Origin: DATFJC01 sp035269445
GTDB lineage: Bacteria > Patescibacteriota > Patescibacteriia > UBA2591 > UBA6264
Direction: 5' to 3'
Length of the DNA stretch: 9,705 nt
NCBI GenBank assembly: GCA_035269445.1
Contig: DATFJC010000001.1
Location: 1-9,705, forward strand
This document shows, piece by piece, positions 1 through 5,908 of this stretch; the stretch's first letter is position 1, and each line of letters begins with the position of its first letter. Both the position numbers and the translations under genes were made by a program. Under the pieces are notes generated by a model. That model was not told where the DNA came from. It saw only the letters and a program-made list of their open reading frames with translations, and made no database searches.

Positions 1-285
1 ATTTTTGTAGTCAGCTATTTAAGTAGAGAAATTAAAGTAGATGGAAAAAATATAAAAATAAGTAAAATAAAAGACGATATATTAACAAACCAAAAAGGGG
101 TAATAAAAAAAGATAATTACTATGAAGCTACTAAAGAAAGAGCCTTTTTAGATGCCTTATACCTTTATAAAGATTACCATTTTGATAACTTAGAACAACT
201 AAATAGGAAAAAGGTTATGGATTTAGCTAAAATTTATAACAACAAGGCCTTAATTAAAAGAACTAAATCATACTTCAATGCTTAA
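1..285 (+). CDS. abiEi: AbiEi-type antitoxin / transcriptional regulator, 3' end only
   Basis: Reading frame 1 is open from the window edge to TAA at 283-285, giving the last 94 residues of a protein whose start lies outside. The visible part contains YEATKERAFLDALYL (about residues 41-55 of the fragment), which matches the conserved 'A-T/S-x-E-R-A-x-x-D' block of the AbiEi antitoxin C-terminal domain. A helical tail rich in Lys, Asn and Leu follows. In characterised AbiE systems this protein has an N-terminal winged helix, represses its own operon and counteracts the AbiEii toxin without direct binding (type IV antitoxin). The stop codon overlaps the ATG of the following toxin gene by 8 nt (ATGCTTAA), the usual arrangement for this pair and a sign of translational coupling. 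The DNA-binding half is not visible, so the call rests on the C-terminal block plus the neighbour. Confidence 0.8.
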   Translation: MFVVSYLSREIKVDGKNIKISKIKDDILTNQKGVIKKDNYYEATKERAFLDALYLYKDYHFDNLEQLNRKKVMDLAKIYNNKALIKRTKSYFNA

Positions 286-997
286 TACCCAAAAACACAA
301 AACAAAAATGATTAAAATATTAAAAGATATTTATTCTGATACAAGTCTTAGCTCCCTACTTGGCTTTAAGGGAGGTACAGCTACTTATTTATTTTATAAT
401 CTCTCTCGCTTTTCAACAGATCTAGATTTTGATTTATTAAAAGAGGATAAAAAACAAGAAGTTATTGAAAAGCTAAAAAAAATTCTTAAAAAGCATGGTA
501 CTATAACAGAAGCAAAAATAAATAAGGGATTTAGCAATAGTATTTCTTTTATATTGTCCTACCAAAAGGATCTACAAAATATTAGCATAGACATCTCATA
601 TCGTGAAATCAATAAGAAAAATTCATATGAAATAAAAAACTATTTAGGTATATCTATAAAAGTTATGAAAAAAGCTGACATATTTGCCCATAAACTAGTT
701 GCTCTTACTGACAGGAAACATATAACCAACAGAGATATTTATGATATTTGGTTTTTTACAGATAAAGATTGGGATATTAATAAAGATATAGTAAAATTAA
801 GAACAAACAAAAATTTATCTAATTATATAGATGAATGCATAAAAATAATACAAAGCGTTAATCACAAAAATATATTACAAGGTATAGGAGATTTATTTGA
901 AGAAGAAAATACAAAAGCAAAAAAACAATGGATAAAAGATAATCTAAAAAAAGAAACTATATCCAACTTAAAAATCTATAAAGAAACACATACTTAA
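278..997 (+). CDS. abiEii: AbiEii/AbiGii-family nucleotidyltransferase toxin (type IV TA system)
   Basis: A 239-residue protein of the nucleotidyltransferase fold. The N-terminal motif KGGTATYL (31-38) followed by RFSTDLDFDL (44-53) supplies the Gly-Gly loop and the metal-binding Asp pair D48/D50. A further Asp lies in the strand ISIDIS (D105). Lys139 in AHKLVAL and the NRDIYDIW block (R152, D153, D156) match the later conserved motifs of the family. Known family members transfer nucleotides, for example onto tRNA acceptor ends, and arrest growth or abort phage infection; the substrate here is not deducible. The length is shorter than many AbiEii proteins but all visible core motifs are present. 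The ATG at 278 is chosen because it overlaps the antitoxin stop; no Shine-Dalgarno is seen, which fits coupling. The gene ends with TAA ahead of two hairpins. Confidence 0.9.
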   Translation: MLNTQKHKTKMIKILKDIYSDTSLSSLLGFKGGTATYLFYNLSRFSTDLDFDLLKEDKKQEVIEKLKKILKKHGTITEAKINKGFSNSISFILSYQKDLQNISIDISYREINKKNSYEIKNYLGISIKVMKKADIFAHKLVALTDRKHITNRDIYDIWFFTDKDWDINKDIVKLRTNKNLSNYIDECIKIIQSVNHKNILQGIGDLFEEENTKAKKQWIKDNLKKETISNLKIYKETHT

Positions 998-1011
998 TCT
1001 AAAAAACCCTG

Positions 1012-1037
1012 AAGGTCGCACCAAAGGAACGACCTCT
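1012..1037 (+). terminator. Hairpin after the AbiEii gene, similar to the fic-flanking repeats
   Basis: AGGTCG (1013-1018) pairs with CGACCT (1030-1035) around an 11-nt loop, 15 nt after the toxin stop. The tail (CTAATTT) is only weakly U-rich, so termination here is uncertain. The outer sequence (AGGTC-x-CACC ... GGAA-x-GACCTCT) matches the hairpin in the repeats at 5795 and 7112 with the inner loop shortened. Confidence 0.45.
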
Positions 1038-1063
1038 AATTTCAAGCTCCATCTCCTATTCTA

Positions 1064-1101
1064 TAAAAAAAGTCCCCACAATAAGGGGGCATTTTATTTT
1101 T
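1064..1101. terminator. Bidirectional intrinsic terminator between convergent genes
   Basis: GTCCCC (1072-1077) pairs with GGGGGC (1085-1090), including one G-T wobble. The stem is flanked by seven A on the left and by a T-rich run on the right (ATTTTATTTTT). It can end the toxin transcript on the + strand and the peptidase transcript on the - strand, whose stop codon is at 1124-1126. Confidence 0.85.
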
Positions 1102-1123
1102 AAAATAGACTTCCAATCTTAAT

Positions 1124-2413
1124 TTATAATAAATATTTTAAATCAATACTTTTATGCTTACTCATTGTTATGACATTCATGTTTTCTTTAATAAATACTT
1201 TATCCATAAACTTTTTAATATCATTAAAAGAAATATTTTTTATCTCTTTAAACTGCTTTTTAAAATCTATTGATTTTTTACTAATTAAAACACCGTCCTG
1301 AATATAATTAGATATGTCTTCTTCTTTTTCTAAATCCATTAAATAAAATAATAAATACTTTTGTTTAGCTCTTTTAAAAAGAGAAGGCGTTAAAGACTTT
1401 AAATTATTATTTATTAAATTATCTTTTAAATAAGACAATATTTCTTTTAATTTAGATATATTCTCTGTATGTCCGTAAAAGTCAAATAAACACTTATTGG
1501 GTAATAATAAATACTCTTTGTTAATGTAATAAGCTAAACCCTTTCTTTCAATATTGTCAATAATAGATTTTTCACTAAAATCTAAAACATACATTAAAAG
1601 CCTTAATAACTCATATTCTTTTTTAATAGATACCTTGTTTATAGGAAAAGACAAAGTAAAATAAACTTCTTGTAAATCTTTCTTTTGAAAGTGCTTTTTT
1701 GAAAAGTTAACAAAACTAGTTCTTCTTATTTTAGGAAAAGTCTCATATTTATTTTCTATACTCCCCCAATTTTTCAAAAGCTTAGATTTTAAACTTTTAG
1801 CTATACTAGCTGGCCCGCTAACAATTAAAATTGTATTTAAAGGATTAAACACTTTTTTATAATACTTTTTTAAATCATTAAATTTCATTTCCTTAACTGA
1901 TTTTTTATCGCCTAAAACCCTACGAAAAGCTGAATCTTTTTCTTTAGTTTGATTTTCAGTTAATAAGTTACCTATTTCAAATATGGGATCATCTTTTTCT
2001 CCACCAATTTCTTGTATAATACGAGCCTTTTCAGCTTTAAAAATCTCAGAATTAAATTTTAAATAAAATAAGTTTTCCTTAAAAAGAGTTAAAGCCTTAG
2101 ATAAGTTCTTAATTGGGAAATCCCCTTCTAAAACAATTTTTTCAAAATAGGTTAAAGCATTAACCCAACCCCCTACTTGAGACCTAAAATTAGATATCTT
2201 ATCCAAAGTAGGAAAAGACATAGTTGGAGAAAAAAGAAATAAATGCTCTAAAAAATGGGATATACCAGATAATTCACTTGGCTCTTCCCTACTGCCGGTT
2301 TTTAAAACAGCATCCATATGAATATGATTTACCTCTTTTCTAGGAATCCAAAATACCACTAAGCCATTTTTTAAAGTAAATTTTTCTATTTTTGGAAAAT
2401 AATAATTTTTCAT
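1124..2413 (-). CDS. M16 family zinc metallopeptidase (single domain pair, MPP/PqqL-like)
   Basis: A 429-residue protein with the inverted zinc motif HFLEH at residues 53-57 (HxxEH: H53, catalytic E56, H57). The downstream helix EKARIIQEIGGEKDDP carries E128 and E135, spaced seven residues apart as in pitrilysin, with E135 the probable third zinc ligand. VGGWVNALTYFEKIVLEG (80-97) corresponds to the 'G-x-x-N-A-x-T' strand that shapes the active site. The second half holds an inactive M16-C-like domain with IERKGLAYYINKEY. The length matches the short bacterial M16B class, which degrades or processes peptides. There is no obvious signal peptide, so a cytoplasmic location is likely. No Shine-Dalgarno precedes the ATG and the -10 box is only 8 nt away, so the mRNA may be nearly leaderless. 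The active site looks complete. Confidence 0.92.
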   Translation of the reverse strand: MKNYYFPKIEKFTLKNGLVVFWIPRKEVNHIHMDAVLKTGSREEPSELSGISHFLEHLFLFSPTMSFPTLDKISNFRSQVGGWVNALTYFEKIVLEGDFPIKNLSKALTLFKENLFYLKFNSEIFKAEKARIIQEIGGEKDDPIFEIGNLLTENQTKEKDSAFRRVLGDKKSVKEMKFNDLKKYYKKVFNPLNTILIVSGPASIAKSLKSKLLKNWGSIENKYETFPKIRRTSFVNFSKKHFQKKDLQEVYFTLSFPINKVSIKKEYELLRLLMYVLDFSEKSIIDNIERKGLAYYINKEYLLLPNKCLFDFYGHTENISKLKEILSYLKDNLINNNLKSLTPSLFKRAKQKYLLFYLMDLEKEEDISNYIQDGVLISKKSIDFKKQFKEIKNISFNDIKKFMDKVFIKENMNVITMSKHKSIDLKYLL

Positions 2414-2421
2414 ACATTGAT

Positions 2422-2427
2422 ATTATA
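2422..2427 (-). promoter_or_regulatory. -10 box of the M16 peptidase gene, implying a near-leaderless transcript
   Basis: The - strand reads TATAAT followed by only 8 nt (ATCAATGT) and then the ATG at 2413. A transcription start 6-8 nt after the -10 box would fall at about 2414-2416, giving a leader of 0-3 nt. The -35 region is weak (TTTTGT at 17 bp spacing). Confidence 0.55.
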
Positions 2428-2727
2428 CTACTTAAACAAAACATACAAAAGAATATACCTTTAATTCCTCAAAATTAACTAACTTTTTTTACACCATAAC
2501 AATTAGCCCCCAATATTAACAGATACAAATTAATATCCTAACCTTGCTATAAAGACAATCTTGATTAATAATATAAACATAAAGATTTATATATATATTT
2601 AATTAAAAATAATATATACCATAAAAAAACTATACTACGAAAATAAAAGCAAATTCTAAGCAAAACGCCTTACTGAATTAGCAGAAATATAGAAAAACTC
2701 ACCTTAAAAAAACTAAATTAAATTAAA
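2428..2727. other. AT-rich divergent intergenic region with no recognisable gene
   Basis: About 300 bp separate the leftward peptidase and rightward nadK. The sequence is very AT-rich, with runs such as TTTATATATATATTTAATT. I see no convincing ORF, RNA gene or strong hairpin. A promoter for nadK must lie here if that gene is not read from further away. TATACT at 2631-2636 is a possible -10 without a good -35. No Shine-Dalgarno precedes the nadK ATG. Confidence 0.5.
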
Positions 2728-3555
2728 ATGGAAAACAATAAACCAATTTCAACAATAGCAATAATTTCAAATAAAAAGATTACAAAACCTGATTATAAGA
2801 TAATTAAGGAAATTTTAACTTATTTAAAAAATTTTAAAATAATAATTAATAAAAAATTAGCAAAAAACTTCAAAGAACTACAAGAAAACTTTGAAACTAA
2901 AAATATTAAAGAAATTTATGCAGATGCTGTATTAACCTTTGGTGGTGATGGAACTATATTACACTCTTTAAGAGAATTACCAAATAACCCATTAATACTA
3001 GGAATCAATTTTGGAAATTTAGGCTTTTTAACAGAATTAAATAAAAAAAATACTATTCAGGGAATAAAAAAATTAATAAATAATGATTTTTTTATTGAAA
3101 AAAGAAAAATGCTTTTAATAAACAAAAAATATTCTGCCTTAAATGAATTAGTCATTAGTGGACAATTTCCAGCAAATTTATTAAACTTTGAAATTAATTT
3201 AAACAAAAAAGATAAACTTAAATTCAGGGCAGATGGATTAATTATAGCAACCCAAACTGGCTCAACTACCTATTCCCTATCTTTGGGTGGCCCAATAGCT
3301 CATCCAAATGCTAATGTTTTCATAATCACACCAATAAATCCATTTTTACAAAAACAAAAAAGTATAGTTGTTAATGATAAAACAGATATTTCAGTTACAG
3401 TTAAAAAGAGCAAGGTTGATGCTTGTTTAATAATCGACGGAAAAGTGGTTAATAAAAAAATCAAATTAAATGAAAAGATTTTAATTAAAGAAAATAAGAA
3501 AAAAGCAAAATTTATTAGATTTAAAAAAAAATGGAAAATAAATAAAATAATCTAA
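2728..3555 (+). CDS. nadK: NAD kinase
   Basis: A 275-residue protein that phosphorylates NAD to NADP using ATP or polyphosphate, in the cytoplasm. The diagnostic GGDGT motif is at residues 72-76 (D74 catalytic), followed by ILGINFGNLGFLTEL (90-104). ALNE (137-140) supplies the NAD-binding Asn-Glu pair. DG (169-170) leads into the second signature TQTGSTTYSLSLGGPI (175-190), then ITPINP (200-205). Two usually conserved residues differ: the Pro of 'TPTGSTAY' is Gln here, and the 'CPH' of the following loop is NPF. The N-terminus is short, as in compact bacterial enzymes. The gene heads a same-strand run; the next gene starts 26 nt after its stop. No Shine-Dalgarno is visible, and the start is placed at the first ATG, 43 residues before strand motifs match the family. 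Confidence 0.96.
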   Translation: MENNKPISTIAIISNKKITKPDYKIIKEILTYLKNFKIIINKKLAKNFKELQENFETKNIKEIYADAVLTFGGDGTILHSLRELPNNPLILGINFGNLGFLTELNKKNTIQGIKKLINNDFFIEKRKMLLINKKYSALNELVISGQFPANLLNFEINLNKKDKLKFRADGLIIATQTGSTTYSLSLGGPIAHPNANVFIITPINPFLQKQKSIVVNDKTDISVTVKKSKVDACLIIDGKVVNKKIKLNEKILIKENKKKAKFIRFKKKWKINKII

Positions 3556-3581
3556 ATACCCCTTATCATAAATACAATATA

Positions 3582-4472
3582 ATGAAAAAAATAATCTTAT
3601 ATATCTCTGGAGGCGCAATGCGAGGAATCTTTAGCGCTGGAGTGGTAACCTATTTAGAGAAAATAAACTTTTATAAAAATATAAAAGCAATTTATGCTGC
3701 TTCTGCTGGTACTTTTGCTGGTGCCTATTTTTTATCCCGTCAAACAAAGTTAGGATCTTCTATATATTCCAAAGACTTAACCAATGACTTCATATCAACC
3801 AAAGACTTTTGGAAGGCTGGTCTAGAGAGAATAAAAAACCGCTTTATACCATTAAAATCTGACCAAAAAACAGACAATACAATCAATATAGATTATTTAA
3901 TCAATATAATCAAAAACAAGAAAAAGCTTAATGTTAAAGATGTTTTTGATAAACAAATAGATTTTTATATAAAACTATTTAATTTAAAAACAAAGAAAAT
4001 AGAATACAAAAAAGCTAATGAAAAAAACTTAATTAAATTACTTAAGGCTGCTGTTAAAATTTTACCCTATGTAGATAAGGGAGAAATAATAAATGGAAAT
4101 GAATACTCTGATGCTGCAATAGTAGATATGCTAGGAATAGAAAAAATAAAAGAAAAACACCCCAATAATAAAATAGTAGTAATTTTTAACGGACCCATAA
4201 AAAGAAATTGGCTGGCTTTTAACCTTAAAAACCTTATAGAAGGTAAAATAATGGAACATGAGTATGGCAAGGGAATGCTTTCCCCTTATTTAAAAGCTGA
4301 AAAGAAAACTACAAAAGATTTAGAAAAAATAAAACAAGATAAAAATATCTTACTAATCCACCCCCCTGAAAATAATCCAACTCTATCAAATACCACTGAC
4401 AAAGATAAACTTTTAAAAACTTACGAATTAGGACAAAAACAAGCTAGAAAAATTCCTAATTTCTTAAAATAG
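3582..4472 (+). CDS. Patatin-like phospholipase family protein (YjjU-like)
   Basis: A 296-residue cytoplasmic serine hydrolase of the patatin fold. The oxyanion-hole loop SGGAMRGIFSAG (9-20) lies at the very N-terminus. The nucleophile elbow is AASAG (39-43) with S41 as the expected catalytic serine, so the first Gly of the usual G-x-S-x-G is Ala. The dyad Asp is probably D177 in YSDAAIVD, where most family members have DGG or DGA. The elbow and following SRQTKLGS resemble the YjjU branch, which acts on acyl lipids, although substrates are poorly known. The ATG at 3582 must be the start because the oxyanion loop follows within nine codons. It lies 26 nt after nadK, suggesting co-transcription; a TATAAT overlapping this ATG is too close to serve the gene. 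The protein is probably active, but the two substitutions leave some doubt. Confidence 0.85.
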   Translation: MKKIILYISGGAMRGIFSAGVVTYLEKINFYKNIKAIYAASAGTFAGAYFLSRQTKLGSSIYSKDLTNDFISTKDFWKAGLERIKNRFIPLKSDQKTDNTINIDYLINIIKNKKKLNVKDVFDKQIDFYIKLFNLKTKKIEYKKANEKNLIKLLKAAVKILPYVDKGEIINGNEYSDAAIVDMLGIEKIKEKHPNNKIVVIFNGPIKRNWLAFNLKNLIEGKIMEHEYGKGMLSPYLKAEKKTTKDLEKIKQDKNILLIHPPENNPTLSNTTDKDKLLKTYELGQKQARKIPNFLK

Positions 4473-4600
4473 CCTAATAATCAAATCTAAATAATATTAT
4501 ATACCCCTAAAAAGCATGCTAGCTAGAAAAAATTACCGAAAAATGGCCAAATACCAAAACCCTATAATGACCTTATTTAAAAAAACTAATTTATAAAAAA
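4473..4600. other. Intergenic spacer with possible -10 box
   Basis: The 128-bp spacer between the patatin-like and Nudix genes contains no terminator-like hairpin. TATAAT occurs at 4563-4568, 32 nt before the Nudix ATG, but no good -35 is seen at 16-18 bp spacing. Either a weak promoter or read-through from nadK could serve the Nudix gene. Confidence 0.35.
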
Positions 4601-5035
4601 ATGAAAGTAAAAAAAATGCCATTTAAAGAATATAAAAAAATCTATTCCATTGTGCCTCGACTTTGCGTTGAAGTAATTTTGTTAACAAATAAAGGAATAG
4701 CTTTAACTAAAAGGGATATTCCTCCAGCTATTGGAAAATGGCATATTCCTGGAGGAACAGTGTTAAAAGGAGAAAACCTAGTAAAAGCCGTAAAAAGATT
4801 AGCTCAAGAAGAATTAGAAGAAAATATAGAAGTTCAAAAAATGCTTGGAGTTATTGAATATAACTTTACTAATTATTTTGACCAACCAGTGGGTATCGCC
4901 TTTTTAGTAAAACTAAAAGACAACAACTCATTAAATGATAAAAACAAGAAATACAAACTATTTAAAGATATGCCTCAGAATATGATCAAAGCTCAAAAAG
5001 ATTTTATAATAAAACATAAAAAAGAATTGTCCTAA
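4601..5035 (+). CDS. Nudix hydrolase, GDP-mannose mannosyl hydrolase-like
   Basis: A 144-residue protein with a Nudix box at residues 51-72. G52-x5-E58-x7-R66 is intact and is followed by LAQEEL, so the canonical 'REUxEExGU' reads R-L-A-Q-E-E-L-E-E. Replacement of the first Glu after Arg and the pattern 'PGG-x-V-x-KGE ... R-hydrophobic-A-x-EEL' are typical of the GDP-mannose mannosyl hydrolase branch, which hydrolyses GDP-sugars with inversion rather than classical pyrophosphates. GKWHIPGG (45-52) fits this as well. The Gly that usually ends the box (ELG) is Glu here. The exact substrate cannot be deduced from sequence. The first ATG (4601) is used; another Met at residue 6 is an alternative. 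There is no Shine-Dalgarno. It may contribute to sugar-nucleotide balance for envelope polysaccharide. Confidence 0.85.
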   Translation: MKVKKMPFKEYKKIYSIVPRLCVEVILLTNKGIALTKRDIPPAIGKWHIPGGTVLKGENLVKAVKRLAQEELEENIEVQKMLGVIEYNFTNYFDQPVGIAFLVKLKDNNSLNDKNKKYKLFKDMPQNMIKAQKDFIIKHKKELS

Positions 5036-5093
5036 GCCCTGTAAAACCAGATTACACCCTTAAAAAATCATTAAATAAACTTCTTAAAATAAT

Positions 5094-5330
5094 TAAATAA
5101 AAAGGTGGGTTCAAGACAAAAAAAGCTTTTTAAAAAAGCCTTATCTTATCTCTTATCTGACCCAATAGTAACCATAAAAGAACTTTCTGATGAATTAGAG
5201 ATTACCTTCCCTACTGCCAACTCTTTATTAAATGTTTTAAAGAAATTAGAAATTGTAAAAGAAATAACCGGCAAACAAAGAAATCGCCAATTCAAACTTA
5301 AAAATTATATTGAAATTTTTACTTAATAAC
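5094..5330 (+). repeat. 237-bp duplicated fic 3' segment, copy 1
   Basis: It aligns without gaps to 6852-7088 (offset 1758) with about 21 mismatches. Identity stops abruptly after TTAATAAC on the right and at TAAATAAAAAGGT on the left. Confidence 0.9.
5105..5326 (+). pseudogene. Remnant of a fic gene: detached C-terminal winged-helix domain
   Basis: From the GTG at 5105 to TAA the frame encodes 73 residues, 64 of them identical to residues 309-381 of the complete Fic protein encoded at 5939-7084. The DNA match is gap-free from 5094 to 5330 at about 91%. The segment is the C-terminal winged helix-turn-helix (KELSDELEITFPTANSLL is the recognition region); the catalytic HPFxxGNGR part is missing. 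An in-frame stop at 5090-5092 lies just upstream, and there is no Shine-Dalgarno or clear promoter. ACCCTT plus A-rich sequence at 5056-5067 may be a decayed, frameshifted continuation of the homology. The simplest reading is a broken duplicate. The winged helix itself is undamaged, and slightly more than half the base differences are silent, so a stand-alone DNA-binding product cannot be excluded. Confidence 0.7.
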
Positions 5331-5334
5331 CTTT

Positions 5335-5367
5335 AAAAAAAAAGAGGGAAATAAGTTTATTTCCCTC
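5335..5367 (-). terminator. Intrinsic terminator of the arginine-rich micro-gene
   Basis: GAGGGAAATAA (5344-5354) and TTATTTCCCTC (5357-5367) form a perfect 11-bp inverted repeat. On the - strand it is followed by nine T (5335-5343), and it lies 17 nt after the stop of the leftward ORF. On the + strand no T-run follows, so it is directional. Confidence 0.88.
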
Positions 5368-5383
5368 CCTTGGTAACCGCTAT

Positions 5384-5509
5384 TTATTGGCCTCTTCTGC
5401 CATAACGGGGAGATCTAGGGTTACTTTTTCCAAAAGGTCTACGTCTCCGCATTCTCTTCCCCCTAAGCCTTAATCTAAGGCGTAAACCTAGGCATCTTCT
5501 ATTTCTCAT
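5384..5509 (-). CDS. Arginine-rich 41-residue peptide, unknown function
   Basis: A 41-codon ORF running from ATG at 5509 to TAA at 5384-5386. It encodes 16 Arg and 2 Lys with no acidic residue (net about +18). After MRNRRCLG comes a strict alternation LRLRLRLR (residues 9-16), then a GKRMRRRRPFG block (17-27) and a Pro/Ser/Gly/Arg tail ending in RRGQ. I do not recognise a family; it does not match ribosomal protein bL34. All expression signals are present: a TTGATT-17-TATAAT promoter, a strong AAGGAGGTG ribosome binding site (one of only two clear ones in the window) and a strong terminator. The composition suggests nucleic-acid binding, ribosome association or membrane activity, but this is inference. 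A short inverted repeat within the ORF (GCCTTA-GAT-TAAGGC) leaves open an RNA function. Confidence 0.72.
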   Translation of the reverse strand: MRNRRCLGLRLRLRLRGKRMRRRRPFGKSNPRSPRYGRRGQ

Positions 5510-5517
5510 AAAAGATT

Positions 5518-5526
5518 CACCTCCTT
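5518..5526 (-). promoter_or_regulatory. Strong ribosome binding site of the arginine-rich micro-gene
   Basis: The - strand reads AAGGAGGTG, then eight bases before the ATG at 5509. It is near-perfectly complementary to the 16S 3' end. Most neighbouring genes lack any such site, which suggests high translation of this small ORF. Confidence 0.85.
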
Positions 5527-5537
5527 TCTTATGTTTT

Positions 5538-5566
5538 ATTATAATACTAAAACACTTTTAAATCAA
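5538..5566 (-). promoter_or_regulatory. Sigma-70-type promoter of the arginine-rich micro-gene
   Basis: On the - strand TTGATT (5561-5566) is followed after exactly 17 bp by TATAAT (5538-5543). The predicted start at about 5531 gives a 20-22 nt leader that contains the ribosome binding site. Confidence 0.75.
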
Positions 5567-5794
5567 ATGATAATCATGAAAACCATCTCTTACATGAAAA
5601 AATAAAGAAGAAATGAATTTATCTACACTAAAAAATGCCCCATATTGCTTTTCGACAAAAGCGAAAAGGCTAAAATTACTTCGGACCCTTTATATTACCC
5701 CAAAAATACACCTGCCCTTTGGAAAGACAACACTGAAAGGCGATTAAACCACCATCCGGAAATCGAATCTCCCGCCTCTCTATCCCTAATTCCA
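5567..5794. other. Unassigned stretch, partly GC-richer and foldable
   Basis: From about 5636 the base composition rises to near 45-50% GC, unlike the rest of the window. Short inverted repeats are present: CTTTTCG (5648-5654) with CGAAAAG (5662-5668), and GGCG/CGCC enclosing a small hairpin around ATCGAAT (about 5748-5775), which pairs better as - strand RNA. Open frames exist on both strands but end in or near the repeat at 5795 and have no start signals. I cannot match it to a known RNA. It may be a structured non-coding RNA, a decayed gene or part of a repeated element. Confidence 0.35.
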
Positions 5795-5854
5795 TTTGGA
5801 GGTCTCACCCCCCTTACGGAGGAAAGACCCCCTTTTTAGGCGGTGAACCTAAAG
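5795..5854 (+). repeat. fic-flanking direct repeat, upstream copy
   Basis: This 60-bp sequence is matched by 7112-7169 with about three differences, including single-base indels in two homopolymer runs. It contains GGTCT (5801-5805) pairing with AGACC (5825-5829) followed by CCCTTTTT. A second palindrome, AACCTAAAGGTT, spans 5847-5858. The copy lies 85 bp before the fic ATG. It could be the terminator of something upstream, a mobile-element relic or one member of a genome-wide repeat family. Confidence 0.85.
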
Positions 5855-5879
5855 GTTAACCATGGAGACTGCCCTGCCC

Positions 5880-5908
5880 TTGCGTTATTAAAAGTTATGT
5901 GCTAAACT
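5880..5908 (+). promoter_or_regulatory. Possible fic promoter overlapping the inverted repeat
   Basis: TTGCGT (5880-5885) and TAAACT (5903-5908) are separated by 17 bp and resemble -35 and -10 boxes (four of six bases each). Both overlap the inverted repeat at 5884-5917. The predicted start near 5915 would give a leader of about 24 nt. Confidence 0.35.

Noticed and set aside
3578..3583. TATAAT directly before the patatin-like gene
   Set aside because: It overlaps the ATG, so any transcript from it would start inside the coding region and lose the oxyanion-hole loop.
4067..4270. A 67-codon leftward open frame inside the patatin-like gene
   Set aside because: It lies fully inside a well-supported gene on the other strand, has no ribosome binding site and its translation is just the antisense of conserved coding sequence.
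5745..5775. Possible tRNA T-arm (ATCGAAT with flanking pairs)
   Set aside because: The loop does not match TTCGAnT with a proper 5-bp stem, and no anticodon arm, D arm or acceptor stem can be assembled around it.
5815..5830. GGAGGAAAGACC resembles the conserved GAGGAAAGUCC of RNase P RNA
   Set aside because: The following conserved sequence and the partner strand of helix P4 are absent, and the motif sits in a 60-bp repeat present twice.
5645..5839. A rightward open frame starting with TTG and ending inside the upstream fic repeat
   Set aside because: No ribosome binding site or promoter, composition unlike the neighbouring genes, and the 3' third is repeat DNA. A competing open frame exists on the opposite strand, so neither is convincing as protein.
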